Shown in pieces: positions 7,838-16,890 of a DNA stretch of 64,000 bases. Numbering within the stretch: the stretch's first letter is position 1; every line of letters starts with the position of its first letter. Under the pieces are notes generated by a model that made no database searches, was not told where the DNA came from, and was given only the letters and a program-made list of their open reading frames with translations. The position numbers were made by a program, and so were the translations under genes. This stretch comes from Silicimonas sp963779765 (GTDB lineage Bacteria; Pseudomonadota; Alphaproteobacteria; Rhodobacterales; Rhodobacteraceae), in contig CAVZZP010000001.1 in the NCBI GenBank assembly GCA_963779765.1, positions 930,001 through 994,000 on the forward strand, read 5' to 3'.

Positions 7838-8496
7838 TCCGCCACCCCGTCAAAGGTCAATGTCGAGTGGTAGATCGGAGCCGATTCACCCGGAACGGTT
7901 GCCTCAAGACCCAGATACCATCCCGGAACCTCGTCGGACATCGTCACGCTGAGGGTCAGATCCCCGAAACCCTGCATCCGCTCGCGATTGGGATCGTTCT
8001 CGAAAGGCCTGAGCGTGATCCGGGTCGTCTCGATCTCACGGCCCTCGAAGGTCTCGCGCCCTTTCTCGACCTCGGCAGGCTGCGTCAGCGCATCCTTCAC
8101 ACGATTGCGAATGTAGAAAGGGCTACCACCGGCCGCTTCGGCCATGTCCCGCACAGTAGTTTCGTAGAAATACATAATAATCGGGTTGCCAACGCTGGCG
8201 GGGAAGGATCCGATTCCGCGCTCCTTGCCGTTTTGGTGCAGGGAAAGTGAGACAGCCGCCGGCTCGGACTCAAGGAATGCGAGCTGAATATCACCCGTGT
8301 CGCGATCCTCGGCCTCAGGCACGAGCTCGCTCGTGACCTCACGGCGGTATTCCAGACCGCCGTCTCGGTCCACGGCGTCGAGCGTGCCGTTCTTGAACAA
8401 CAAGTCATAGCTTTCCTCGGCCCCGATGGTTTCCGCCCCAAGCGGAAGGGCAAAGGCCGCGACGCCAAGGATCGCGGCGAAAACGGTGGTCTTCAT
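7834..8496 (-). CDS. exported protein of unknown function, methanol cluster
   Basis: The 220-residue product has a signal peptide (cleavage near LGA-ET) and a beta-rich body with no motif I can name. The segment ERMQGFGDLTLSVTMSDEVPGW suggests a folded periplasmic or lipoprotein-carrier-like barrel, but that is only an impression. It overlaps both neighbours by four bases (the hybrid kinase upstream and the small cysteine protein downstream), so it belongs to the same tightly packed operon as the sensor genes. It could be a periplasmic sensor or a dehydrogenase maturation factor. Confidence 0.75.
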   Translation of the reverse strand: MKTTVFAAILGVAAFALPLGAETIGAEESYDLLFKNGTLDAVDRDGGLEYRREVTSELVPEAEDRDTGDIQLAFLESEPAAVSLSLHQNGKERGIGSFPASVGNPIIMYFYETTVRDMAEAAGGSPFYIRNRVKDALTQPAEVEKGRETFEGREIETTRITLRPFENDPNRERMQGFGDLTLSVTMSDEVPGWYLGLEATVPGESAPIYHSTLTFDGVAE

Positions 8497-10811
8497 TCTG
8501 CGGCTCCTTTTCCCGGAGTCCGATCCTTGGTCAGCGGAGCGGTCAAGTCATCGCCGACCTTCGTATGTATCGAAGTCTTGGCCTCAGCAGCGATGGACGC
8601 AAGCCTGACCTTCCAGTCCATGAGCTGCCGCAGGCGCGAGAGCTTGATCGGTTTCGTCATCACGGACACGTCGTCGGGAATCGCGGCCTCGAGAACAGCC
8701 TCGCTGCGGTCGGCGGTGATGATGATTGCGGGCACATGTGTCCGCGTCACCTCACGGATGGCCGCGATGACCTGAACGCCCGTCTGCCCGTTGTCCAACT
8801 GGTAATCGGCCAGGATGATGTCGGGCGGGATGCCCATGTCTTCGATGAAACGCAGCGACTCGTCGCGGTCTCGAGCGGCGAAGACGCTGGCGCCCATCTG
8901 CTCCAGCCATTTCGTCGTAGCGAAGAGAACATCCTCGTCATTCTCGACCACCAGCACGAGCTGGTCGAAGGCAACGTCCTCGGGCGCGGGCAGCCGCGCC
9001 AAAGGCTCGCCAGGACCGGCCTCCCCATCCGCGCGGTCGAGGATGATCGAGAAGATCGAGCCTACGCCGGGCTTCGATCGGACCGATAGCTGGTGCCCGA
9101 GAAGCCGACATGCGCGGTCGACCACGGACAACCCTAGCCCCATGCCGGACCCCAGCGGCACGCCGCCCGCCCGCGTGAACTCTTCGAAGATGCGCTTCTG
9201 GTCTGCAAGTGCAACGCCGATACCGGTGTCCCAGACCTGGACTTCAACTCTTTCGCCGCGCCGCCTGCACCCGACCAGCACCCGGCCGCCCGGCTCAGTA
9301 TACTGGATCGCGTTCACGACAAGGTTCTGGATCGACCGCAGAAGATAGACAGGGTCCGAGCGCACCACGGCGTTGCAGGTCACGACATCGAATCGCACGT
9401 TCTTCTGTTCGGCGACAAGTGCCTGGTCGCCATGGATGCCGGCGAGAAGCGCGCCAAGACTCACGTTCGCGACCGAAACGGCATTTGCATCGGCGCTTTC
9501 GAGACGCGAGATGTCGAGAAGCGAGCGTAAAAGTTGCTCGGCCGATCCGAAGGCTCCGAAAAGTCGCTCCACAAGAGGATAGTATGCTGTGTCGCGCGTG
9601 CTTTCCTTGAGCGTCGAGATGAGAAGCTGCGCCGCGTTGATCGGTTGAAGAAGATCGTGGCTTGCCGCGGCAAGGAACCTCGTCTTCGACGAGATCGCGG
9701 CCTCCGCACGATCTCGGGCGACGCGCAGTTCGTCCTCCACCCGCGCCTTTTCGCGGTATTCGCGGCTGAGCCTCTCATTGGCGTGGATCAATTCAGCCGT
9801 TCGTTCGCGCACCCGCTTTTCCAGCATTTCGGCGGTCCGGACCGATAAGGTGACATCCGAGACCTCAATGATGTAGCCCCCGTCGGGCAGACGGTTCGCG
9901 TGGATGTCGAGGACCTTCTCCTCGGCCTGGCGCAGCCGCAGCTTCAAGACCCCCTCGGCCTCCAGCGTGCTCCACCACAGGTTTGGGTGCTGCGCCTCAC
10001 CACCGTCGACGCGGTGGCGCTGCTCCAGAAGCGCCACCAGATGTGCGGCTTCGACGCCAGGTGCAACTTCGGCAGGCGGCAGGTCGAGAAGGTCACAGAA
10101 ACGTGTGTTCACCAAAAGGATGCGACCGGACTTCGACAAGGTGCAGGCTCCCGCACCTATGTTGTCGAAAACGGCGCGAAGATAGTCCTCCTGCAGGTCG
10201 ATCAAGGTTTCTTTCTCGACCCGGTTCTTCCGGACGAGTTTGGTGATTTCGGTCACAAGCAGGACTATGCTGCCCCTCGGGGTGTTCTGCACGTTCAGTT
10301 GGAACCAGCGGTCGTCCCGAAGTTCGATCACCAGCGCAAGCGCTTCCTTCTTGCGGCGCAGGCGGGTGCCGATCTCTTGGAGGCTGCGGTCAGACGAGAC
10401 GAAGGCCTCACTTTCCGCGATCAGCGCAAAGAAGCGGTCGGTGCCGAGGTTGGGCACGAACTCGGCGGCGCGGTCCGGAAGAAGATGCGAAAGAAATTCG
10501 TTCGTCACATGCAGGCGGTCGTCCATGAACAGGGCGAACCCCTCGGCCATGGACGACAGCGCCTCGACCAGGCCTTGACGCGTGCGCTCGCGCTCGAAGC
10601 GGACGCTGGCAAGCTCGGTCTCGGCCCGTTTAAGGTCGCGGGTCTGCGCCTCGACCCTCTCCTGAAGCTCGATGGCGGACTGGAAAGCGCGGAAGGCGGC
10701 CGGTCCGATGTCATTGTGGCGGTCGGCGCGACGGATCAGCGCCTCGATGATTTTCTCCTGGCGCTCAAGACGAAGTTCGATTGGTTCAGCGGGGTCGACG
10801 AGGCCGTTCAC
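8493..10811 (-). CDS. FlhS-like cytoplasmic hybrid histidine kinase with C-terminal receiver
   Basis: The 772-residue kinase has no membrane segment. An N-terminal coiled coil (residues 1–65) is followed by two PAS-like regions (about 75–190 and 200–310), a second coiled coil, a HisKA site AAASHDLLQP near residue 383, ATP-binding motifs (VVNAIQYTEPGG, DTGIGV, GSGMGLGLSV) and a receiver domain from about residue 637 with its acceptor in DIILADYQL. The GTG start overlaps the FIST gene's TGA stop as GTGA. With the adjacent FIST protein and LuxR regulator it resembles the FlhS/FlhR pair of Paracoccus, which controls formaldehyde and methanol genes. Confidence 0.88.
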   Translation of the reverse strand: MNGLVDPAEPIELRLERQEKIIEALIRRADRHNDIGPAAFRAFQSAIELQERVEAQTRDLKRAETELASVRFERERTRQGLVEALSSMAEGFALFMDDRLHVTNEFLSHLLPDRAAEFVPNLGTDRFFALIAESEAFVSSDRSLQEIGTRLRRKKEALALVIELRDDRWFQLNVQNTPRGSIVLLVTEITKLVRKNRVEKETLIDLQEDYLRAVFDNIGAGACTLSKSGRILLVNTRFCDLLDLPPAEVAPGVEAAHLVALLEQRHRVDGGEAQHPNLWWSTLEAEGVLKLRLRQAEEKVLDIHANRLPDGGYIIEVSDVTLSVRTAEMLEKRVRERTAELIHANERLSREYREKARVEDELRVARDRAEAAISSKTRFLAAASHDLLQPINAAQLLISTLKESTRDTAYYPLVERLFGAFGSAEQLLRSLLDISRLESADANAVSVANVSLGALLAGIHGDQALVAEQKNVRFDVVTCNAVVRSDPVYLLRSIQNLVVNAIQYTEPGGRVLVGCRRRGERVEVQVWDTGIGVALADQKRIFEEFTRAGGVPLGSGMGLGLSVVDRACRLLGHQLSVRSKPGVGSIFSIILDRADGEAGPGEPLARLPAPEDVAFDQLVLVVENDEDVLFATTKWLEQMGASVFAARDRDESLRFIEDMGIPPDIILADYQLDNGQTGVQVIAAIREVTRTHVPAIIITADRSEAVLEAAIPDDVSVMTKPIKLSRLRQLMDWKVRLASIAAEAKTSIHTKVGDDLTAPLTKDRTPGKGAAE

Positions 10812-11974
10812 GGGGTCGGCTCCCTCGCCTGGGCTTCAAAGAATGCGACACCGACGAAGGTCTGGTTCATGTGCACACCGGACTGTTGCTCGCCGTAGGT
10901 GTTGAAGCCAAACACCCGCCGCTTCCTGAGAATGCGAGAGACGGTGCGATGAAGCTGCTTCTGTTCGATTTCGAGCTTGCGAAGCGCGCAGTCGAACCCC
11001 AACACGAAATCGGGAACGTGGCCGCCGCTGTTGTGTATGTCGAGACCCGCGTCCAGGGTCTCGATGATCTCCCGCCCGCGACCGAGCGTCAGAATGAGCC
11101 CGTCGTCGATAGCAGCAAGGAACGACATCGCGTGATTATCTGATACTTCGCGAACGGCACGGACGTAGAACTTCTGGTTGTGCCGCAAAAGCATCGGGTT
11201 CTCGGCGAAGACCTCGGGCGACAGCTGGGTGACGGGACAGCCGACCAGCCGCGCATATTCCAACGCTGCAGGAGCTCCGTTGATCTCATAGACCAGCCGC
11301 TCGTCCGGGTCCGCGCGGGTGATGACGATCTGGCGACCTATCGGTAGAAAATGGTCGAAGCCGATGCCCTGGAATTCGAGGTTCGTCTCGACAAGGACCA
11401 GGACCGCGGCATTTGAATGCGCGCGGCCGTCGTGCAGTACAAACGACTTTTCGAACCTGAAGCCGTCGCCGGCCGAGCCGCCGAAGATCGGGACACCCTT
11501 AAGCGCCGCGTCGAGTGTTGAAATCAGCAGGTCTTCCTGTTTGCTCAACCCGTCGCAGAATACGAGGCCAAGCCGCTTCCACCCCGTTCTGTGCCTGAAC
11601 TTGTCGTCAAGCCTTTGTGCCTGAGCCGCGACCTGAGGCGCCTCGAGCGGCGCAAGATCGTCGATCAGAGCCGAGGCGCATCGGAAGTTCGCCTTGGGAA
11701 AAGCGAGGAGGAGGAGAGCATGATCCTCATATCCTTCTCCGGTGATCTGGCCTGCGGTGGTACAACCGTACACGGGGGGACCGGGTAGCCGAGCCGATAG
11801 AGCCTGCGCCGTTTCATCCACGTCGAGGTGCGAGGGAAGAAACGCCAACACGAAGCAGACCTCCGACACATCGAAGCCCGAGACCGCTTCGTCCACTGCC
11901 GCCACCGGATCAGGAGCGCCCGAGCGTCCGATCCAGAGAAAGCGTGGAGCTTCGAGCGCTACGCCGTCATCCAC
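10808..11974 (-). CDS. FIST-domain sensory protein
   Basis: The 388-residue soluble protein has FIST_N features (GCTTAGQITGEGYED near residue 70; GVPIFGGSAGDG near residue 145) and a FIST_C region (YEINGAPAALEYARL, then RVFGFNTYGEQ near the C-terminus), a sensor fold thought to bind small ligands. It overlaps the kinase gene by four bases, so kinase and FIST protein are probably made in equal amounts and may act together. The start is uncertain: the reading frame extends into the upstream regulator gene, and the GTG at 11974 was chosen because it lies just after that gene's stop; its GGAG is too close to be a good ribosome site. Confidence 0.85.
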   Translation of the reverse strand: MDDGVALEAPRFLWIGRSGAPDPVAAVDEAVSGFDVSEVCFVLAFLPSHLDVDETAQALSARLPGPPVYGCTTAGQITGEGYEDHALLLLAFPKANFRCASALIDDLAPLEAPQVAAQAQRLDDKFRHRTGWKRLGLVFCDGLSKQEDLLISTLDAALKGVPIFGGSAGDGFRFEKSFVLHDGRAHSNAAVLVLVETNLEFQGIGFDHFLPIGRQIVITRADPDERLVYEINGAPAALEYARLVGCPVTQLSPEVFAENPMLLRHNQKFYVRAVREVSDNHAMSFLAAIDDGLILTLGRGREIIETLDAGLDIHNSGGHVPDFVLGFDCALRKLEIEQKQLHRTVSRILRKRRVFGFNTYGEQQSGVHMNQTFVGVAFFEAQAREPTP

Positions 11975-11985
11975 CTCCGGCCCCG

Positions 11986-12717
11986 TCAGTTCTTCAGGAA
12001 TGTTTGGATTTCCGGCTCGCCGCCCCCAGACCGTGCGGCAAGCTGTTCGACCAGTACCGCCGCCTGCGTCCGGTTCCGCACGCCGAGCCGGCGCAGAAGG
12101 GCTGTGATGTGTGCCTTTACCGTCGCTTCGGCCAAGGACAGTTCGTAGGCAATCTGTTTGTTGGGATTGCCCGTACAGATGAGTTTCAGGATGCGCTTCT
12201 GCTGTGGCGTGAGTTGTGCAAGCTGAGGGTTGACGCCGAAGACCGAGCAAAGACCGTCAACCTCTTCCGGCTCATCGTCCTTCGCGTCGCGGTACTCGGG
12301 CGGCACATAGCGCCGGCCCGCTGCGATCTCGGAAATGGCGTGCCTCAACGTCTTGGCAGAGCTTTCCTTGGGTAGAAAGCCCATGGCTCCGCGATCGAGA
12401 AGGGACCGGACCAGTTCGGGCGAGGCAAGCGACGAGATCACGAGAATGCGTGCCCCGGAAAGCCGGACGGTCAGTTCCTCGAAGCTCGAAATCCCGGTGA
12501 CGTCGGGAAGCTTGAGATCAAGAAGGATGAGATCAGGCTCGATCCCCTCATCCAGAAGCGCCAACGTCTCAAGTAGGCTACCTGCCCGGTGAATTCGGCA
12601 ATCCTCGAAGATATGCGTCAGCGTCGCCGCAAGCGCGTCACTGTAGAGCGGATGGTCGTCGACGATCATAACGCTCGACATGGACACCGTCGGTGACAGG
12701 TCTGCCGACATGTACAT
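11986..12717 (-). CDS. LuxR/NarL-type response regulator (FlhR-like)
   Basis: The 243-residue protein has a receiver domain (residues 14–130; acidic pocket VDDHPL, acceptor Asp in LILLDLKLPD, Lys in LPKESS) and a LuxR-type helix-turn-helix (LTPQQKRILKLICTGNPNKQIAYELSLAEATVKAHI split over about residues 165–210). The ATG at 12717 has AGGGAGA seven bases upstream and is preferred over the ATG six bases later. It is followed by the FIST and kinase genes, so it is almost certainly the kinase's output and the best candidate to bind the shared motif in the flhA and gfa promoters. Confidence 0.88.
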   Translation of the reverse strand: MYMSADLSPTVSMSSVMIVDDHPLYSDALAATLTHIFEDCRIHRAGSLLETLALLDEGIEPDLILLDLKLPDVTGISSFEELTVRLSGARILVISSLASPELVRSLLDRGAMGFLPKESSAKTLRHAISEIAAGRRYVPPEYRDAKDDEPEEVDGLCSVFGVNPQLAQLTPQQKRILKLICTGNPNKQIAYELSLAEATVKAHITALLRRLGVRNRTQAAVLVEQLAARSGGGEPEIQTFLKN

Positions 12718-12803
12718 AGTGATTCTCCCTGACCACAAGCTAGCGGAAGAGTCTCCCGTTTCCACAACTTATGTAGCCGCTCTGCCGCAGGGTCAGGCGC
12801 CTC

Positions 12804-13991
12804 TTATCTCGCCGCCGAAAGGAAGGTCCGGGAGAACCAGGCGAGATCGGGTGACGTACCGGCGGGATCGAACAAGCTGCGATCGAGGACCGCGATGAGG
12901 TCTTGGCGAGCAATTGACGGTCCGTCGCGCTCGATCATGCGGGCCGCCATCCGGCGCGCCTCACGTCCGTCACCCTTGCGTGCGGCCTTTACTAGACGCC
13001 GGGCAAGCGGATCGATGCTTGGCACGCGCCGGAGAACCTCGTTTGCCGTGACTGTTCGGCCCCTCAGGCCGACGGAAAGTCCGCCGAGAAAGATCAGGGC
13101 CGCGGCACTGGCCACAGGCCAACCCGGCAGCCGCGCCTCTTGAACCGGCACGACGGCGGGCGGCGGACCCGACGGTACCTTCACCCCGTAGGCGATCCGC
13201 TGCGGCGAGATGACGGCTTCCAGCGATTGTCGCGTCTCGGTGTCGAAATAGGGGAACGAAATGGGTTCGACGATCGTCGAGACGTCGTTCGTGGGCCTGA
13301 TTGTCCAACGCCAGAAGGCATAGCTGACGGGTCCTTCGGGGGTGAGTTCCGCCAACCGCTGCTCGGGGTGCGGGAAGATCATCGCAGAGGGCGAGGTCAA
13401 CTCGGGCATCGGGGGGATCATCTCGGGCGTCACGCCAAGGGCTTCGACCCGGATGACGCGCAGGACGGCCTCGCCGGGCGCCAGCTGGTCGGGTGCGTTC
13501 GACCACTGGTCAGTAACGACCAACCGCTTGACGGGGAACCATACTCCCTCGACCTCGGGCGCCAGCTTCACCTCGATTTCGATAGGTTGCGACAGGGCGG
13601 CATGTTCGAACCAGTCGTCGCCTTCGTCCGTGAGGGTAAGGTTGTGGGTGAAAGCCCCTATCGCCAGCGTTCCAGCTCGCTCAGGAAAGAGCGCCATCCG
13701 CCTGGTGAAGACCTTCACCTTCTGCCCCCGGATGCGCGCTTCCGTCCACATGTCCTGGCCAAGCTGCGACCAACTGAACCCGTCGAGCTCCGGTTGCTTG
13801 AGCGACTCCCGCGTGATGTGCCGGCGATAAGTGCCCCTGATCGTGACGAGAACCATTTCTCCCACCAGCCGTTCGGAGGCGCCGTCCTCGATTTCGATGG
13901 TCAGGGAAAGCTCTCCTGGCAGGACTTCTCGAGTCTGCGCGACGGCAAGTATCGGAAAGACAAGGCACAAGATAACCAACACGCGCATCAT
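12804..13991 (-). CDS. BatD/MxaA-like membrane-anchored protein
   Basis: The 395-residue product has a signal peptide (residues 1–19), a long beta-rich periplasmic region with BatD-like features (EMVLVTIRGTY near residue 45; FTRRMALFPERAGTLAIG near residue 115), one transmembrane helix at about residues 290–310 (VASAAALIFLGGLSVG) and a cytoplasmic tail. It is the last gene of the seven-gene moxR operon, the normal position for BatD, and the equivalent of MxaA in mxa clusters. The start codon overlaps the TPR gene's stop. Such operons help mature or stabilise methanol dehydrogenase in methylotrophs; that role here is inferred. Confidence 0.82.
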   Translation of the reverse strand: MMRVLVILCLVFPILAVAQTREVLPGELSLTIEIEDGASERLVGEMVLVTIRGTYRRHITRESLKQPELDGFSWSQLGQDMWTEARIRGQKVKVFTRRMALFPERAGTLAIGAFTHNLTLTDEGDDWFEHAALSQPIEIEVKLAPEVEGVWFPVKRLVVTDQWSNAPDQLAPGEAVLRVIRVEALGVTPEMIPPMPELTSPSAMIFPHPEQRLAELTPEGPVSYAFWRWTIRPTNDVSTIVEPISFPYFDTETRQSLEAVISPQRIAYGVKVPSGPPPAVVPVQEARLPGWPVASAAALIFLGGLSVGLRGRTVTANEVLRRVPSIDPLARRLVKAARKGDGREARRMAARMIERDGPSIARQDLIAVLDRSLFDPAGTSPDLAWFSRTFLSAAR

Positions 13992-14656
13992 CGGCTTGCC
14001 TCCGCAGGGGATACGACCGCCGCAAGTCGTCGCTTGTGCTCCTGAAGGATTCGGGCTGAGAGATACGCCCCGGGCACGTCCGCCAGCTGTGACAGCCAGC
14101 GGTCGTTCGCAACCATGAACTTGTCGTCGAAGACGCGCCGCACGCCTGCTTCGCCCCGGCTTTCCAGAGCGGCAAGGCCTAGCATGGTGTTCGCGTTCGT
14201 CACATCGCTTCCCGTGCCTGACGCTCGTCCGCTGCCTTCTCCGACGCTTGCTTCGGTGGTCACCCCTTCCTTGGGGCGGGCAAAGAGGGCCAGCGTCTCG
14301 GCGTCGATGCCAAGACTGGCGTAGAAGGCGGATACCACGTCGAAGTTCGCCTGTGCCGTCGGATCGCCCCGGGCGATGGCCACGTCGAGCGCTTCTAGCG
14401 CGGCAGCATAGTCTCCGGCGTGGGCAAGCGCCGTTCCCAGGTCGAAGGGCATGTCCGCGTCATCGAACGCGTCCGCCGATGCCTCGAAGTCACCCGAACG
14501 GTAAAGGGCAACCCCTTTCCAGCCAGGTTCCTCGAACACGACGGCGGCAAGGCGAGGCATCCCGAGCGCAAGAAGAGCGCGCCCGAAAGGTGCGAAACCG
14601 CCTGAGAGAAGTGCGACAGCTACGGCGGCCACGGCGAGGAGCGTAAGAGCCTTCAT
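13988..14656 (-). CDS. TPR-containing membrane protein (BatC/MxaK-like)
   Basis: The 222-residue product has one hydrophobic N-terminal segment (residues 4–33) and a TPR-like region at about residues 45–105 (GWKGVALYRSGDFEASADAF, then DLGTALAHAGDYAAALEALD), followed by a Ser/Gly/Thr-rich linker and a short C-terminal helix. It overlaps both neighbours by four bases. The position between the second vWA gene and the BatD gene is that of BatC; the mxaK gene has the same relative place. It probably scaffolds the vWA proteins at the membrane. Confidence 0.8.
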   Translation of the reverse strand: MKALTLLAVAAVAVALLSGGFAPFGRALLALGMPRLAAVVFEEPGWKGVALYRSGDFEASADAFDDADMPFDLGTALAHAGDYAAALEALDVAIARGDPTAQANFDVVSAFYASLGIDAETLALFARPKEGVTTEASVGEGSGRASGTGSDVTNANTMLGLAALESRGEAGVRRVFDDKFMVANDRWLSQLADVPGAYLSARILQEHKRRLAAVVSPAEASR

Positions 14657-15552
14657 GGACTCGATCTCGCGAGGAGAAGGGCCAGCGGCACCAGCGCCAG
14701 GAAGATGAGCACCCGACCAAGATCGCGCCAGAAGAGAAGCGGCATGTCCTGCCGTTCAAGTTTGGTCCGAGCGTCGGCCTCCAGAAACTCTCCGAACGCC
14801 TCCAGGTCGCGCGAACCGAAGACCCTTCCCTGGCCGAGGGCAGCATGAGTCTCCATCTCGGATCCCGGCTCCGACGCCGCCACGACCGAAAGCCGCGCCC
14901 CGGTCGCGGCGATGGCTTCGGTCGCCCGCAGAGAGGCCGGTCCAAGACCCGTGCCATCGGTAAAAAGGATGACGTCGCCGGCAAGGATGTCGGCCTCGCG
15001 CAGCAGCTCGGCAGCCAACTCAAGTGCGCGCTCGGGGCGGGTGCCTTCGTCAGGGACGGTTTCGGAGTCGATGAGCGACAGGGTCTGGCCAAGCTGAAGA
15101 TGGTCCTGCGTCATGTCCGTCGCGACATAGGCATCACCGGCGAAAACGATGATCCCCCCCGGACGGGATCGTAACGCCCCGATCCCGTACCGGCCGGTAA
15201 ATAGAAGATCCTGCCACGAGGACGTATTCACGAGGTCCGGAGACGCGTCGACGACGAACAGCACGCCGTCCAGGTTTCGGAAGGACAGCGTGTCGCGCCG
15301 TTCGATCGCGGGGCCAGCAAGCGCCGTCACGACAGCCGCTGCCGCGCAGAGAAGTAGGATCAAGGGCCGACGCGTTCCGCCGGGATCGACCCATCCGAAC
15401 CGAGCCATCGCCGACAAAAGGTCTCGGTCCGCGACCTTCACCCAGTCACCGAGAGCGCCTTGCTTGCGCCAGAAATACCATCCGGACAGCGCTAGCGGAA
15501 CAAAAGCAAGAAGCCAAAGCGGTCGGAGGAGTGTGAGATCCGGCAGGCTCAT
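14653..15552 (-). CDS. von Willebrand factor A membrane protein, degenerate metal site (BatB/MxaL-like)
   Basis: The 299-residue protein has transmembrane segments near residues 10–25, 60–80 and at the C-terminus (LIFLALVPLALLLA), around a vWA domain. Where a working metal-ion site reads DxSxS, this one reads VVDASPDLV, so the site is degenerate. The downstream FTDGTG loop is kept. The ATG at 15552 overlaps the previous gene's stop as ATGA; a longer frame upstream lies inside that gene and is ignored. It pairs with the intact vWA gene upstream, as BatA/BatB or MxaC/MxaL pairs do. Confidence 0.83.
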   Translation of the reverse strand: MSLPDLTLLRPLWLLAFVPLALSGWYFWRKQGALGDWVKVADRDLLSAMARFGWVDPGGTRRPLILLLCAAAAVVTALAGPAIERRDTLSFRNLDGVLFVVDASPDLVNTSSWQDLLFTGRYGIGALRSRPGGIIVFAGDAYVATDMTQDHLQLGQTLSLIDSETVPDEGTRPERALELAAELLREADILAGDVILFTDGTGLGPASLRATEAIAATGARLSVVAASEPGSEMETHAALGQGRVFGSRDLEAFGEFLEADARTKLERQDMPLLFWRDLGRVLIFLALVPLALLLARSSP

Positions 15553-16523
15553 GCCGACTGCCTCCAACCGAAAAGCAGCATCAGGATCAGGGCGCCGCCC
15601 GCTGGCCACGGCCAGTGCTCGCGGAAGACCTCCGCGGAAAGGCCATCGCTGTCGGTCGCCTCGAGTTCGTCGAGCGCTGACGCGACCGCTTCCAGATCGT
15701 CGGTCGTGCGCACCCTAAAACTCTCACCGCCTGAGATGCGCGAGATGCTGGACAGCGTTCTGGCGTCGACGACACCGAGTTCCCCTTCGTCGGCGGTCTC
15801 GAGGTCCTTCGGACCAAGCGCGATCGTATGGACCCTGATCCCCATGCGGGCAGCCAGTTCCGCGACGCCGCGCGGGTTGGTGGTGCCTGCGTTGTTCACC
15901 CCGTCCGACAGCAGGATGACGACCCGCGTCGCCGCCTCGCTGTTCGACATTCGCTTCAGAGCGAGACCCAGACCGTCGGAGATGTTGGTTGCTCGACCCG
16001 AGATCCCGATCACTGCCTCTTCGATCCGCCGCGCGACGGCTTCGACGTCGAAGGTGAAAGGCGAGGCATAATAGGCTTCCGATCCGAAGACGATCAGCGC
16101 GATGCGGTCGCCACCTCGTCCACGCACGAAAGACGCGCCGACCGACTTGACCGCATCGAGACGAGTGATCGCAGCTCCGTTAAGAAAAAAGTCGTCGCGC
16201 ACCATCGAGCCTGACAGGTCGATGACCAGCGCGAGATCGCGGCCCGACACGCGGAGGGCCGAGACCGGCTCGACTTCGCGGGGATTGGCAATCGCCAGGA
16301 CGAGAAGCACCCAAATCGCCGTCAAGAGCCCCACGCGAAGTGGAAGTCGCCCGTGGCCCATGACGGCGCGTCCCTCTGCCGCGACCAGCGCGTTTCCAAT
16401 CCGGTCAGGCAGGATCAGCGCGCGTCCCGCTGGCGAAGTGGCCTGCACGAAGCGGGACAGGATGAATGGCAAGGGCAGCGCGAGAAGAAACCACGGGTCG
16501 GCAAAGTGCAGCGTCTCAAACAT
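15549..16523 (-). CDS. von Willebrand factor A membrane protein with intact metal site (BatA/MxaC-like)
   Basis: The 324-residue protein has N-terminal membrane segments (about residues 8–24 and 62–80), a vWA domain with intact metal-binding motif LVIDLSGSM at about residue 96, the second loop with Thr/Ser in GRATNISDGL and Asp in LLSDGVNN, and a C-terminal membrane helix (ALILMLLFGW). This is the BatA layout, with the vWA domain on the periplasmic side. It overlaps the DUF4381-like gene by eight bases and the second vWA gene by four. In methylotrophs the equivalent MxaC is needed for active methanol dehydrogenase. Confidence 0.87.
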   Translation of the reverse strand: MFETLHFADPWFLLALPLPFILSRFVQATSPAGRALILPDRIGNALVAAEGRAVMGHGRLPLRVGLLTAIWVLLVLAIANPREVEPVSALRVSGRDLALVIDLSGSMVRDDFFLNGAAITRLDAVKSVGASFVRGRGGDRIALIVFGSEAYYASPFTFDVEAVARRIEEAVIGISGRATNISDGLGLALKRMSNSEAATRVVILLSDGVNNAGTTNPRGVAELAARMGIRVHTIALGPKDLETADEGELGVVDARTLSSISRISGGESFRVRTTDDLEAVASALDELEATDSDGLSAEVFREHWPWPAGGALILMLLFGWRQSA

Positions 16524-16890
16524 GACGCGACGCCTCGCGTTCGATCTCCTCCAGCGTGACCGCCCCGGGCTTGTAGAGGCGAGCCCGGAGCTTCGAGAAG
16601 ATATCGGGCGCGACTCGCTTGAGCCGATGTAGCAGAGCCACGCGGCGATGTGCCTCGATCAAGTCGTCCGCAAGCGGAATAGCCTCCTCCGACAGCCCCT
16701 GCGCTCGGGGGATCGTGAAGAGCCTAAGCAGCCCCAGCACCAGCACCGCGGCGAAAGCGGCGATCGCGACCGCAGCGGCCACGTCGGCAAAGGCACCGCC
16801 AGCGGCCGAGGCTGGAAGGCGTATGTCATGAAGGCTCGCCAGCATCGCGGCTTCGCTCATCGCTCCCTCTGCCGGAACGACTTCGTTCAT
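16516..16890 (-). CDS. small single-pass membrane protein (DUF4381-like)
   Basis: The 124-residue protein has a short periplasmic N-terminus, one transmembrane helix at about residues 34–58 (FADVAAAVAIAAFAAVLVL), and a charged cytoplasmic tail with LLHRLKRVAPDIFSKLRARLYKP. Size, topology and place between DUF58 and the first vWA gene match DUF4381 proteins of moxR–BatA operons. It overlaps both neighbours. No enzymatic function is evident; a tether between the AAA/DUF58 part and the membrane vWA proteins is likely. Confidence 0.75.
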   Translation of the reverse strand: MNEVVPAEGAMSEAAMLASLHDIRLPASAAGGAFADVAAAVAIAAFAAVLVLGLLRLFTIPRAQGLSEEAIPLADDLIEAHRRVALLHRLKRVAPDIFSKLRARLYKPGAVTLEEIEREASRHV

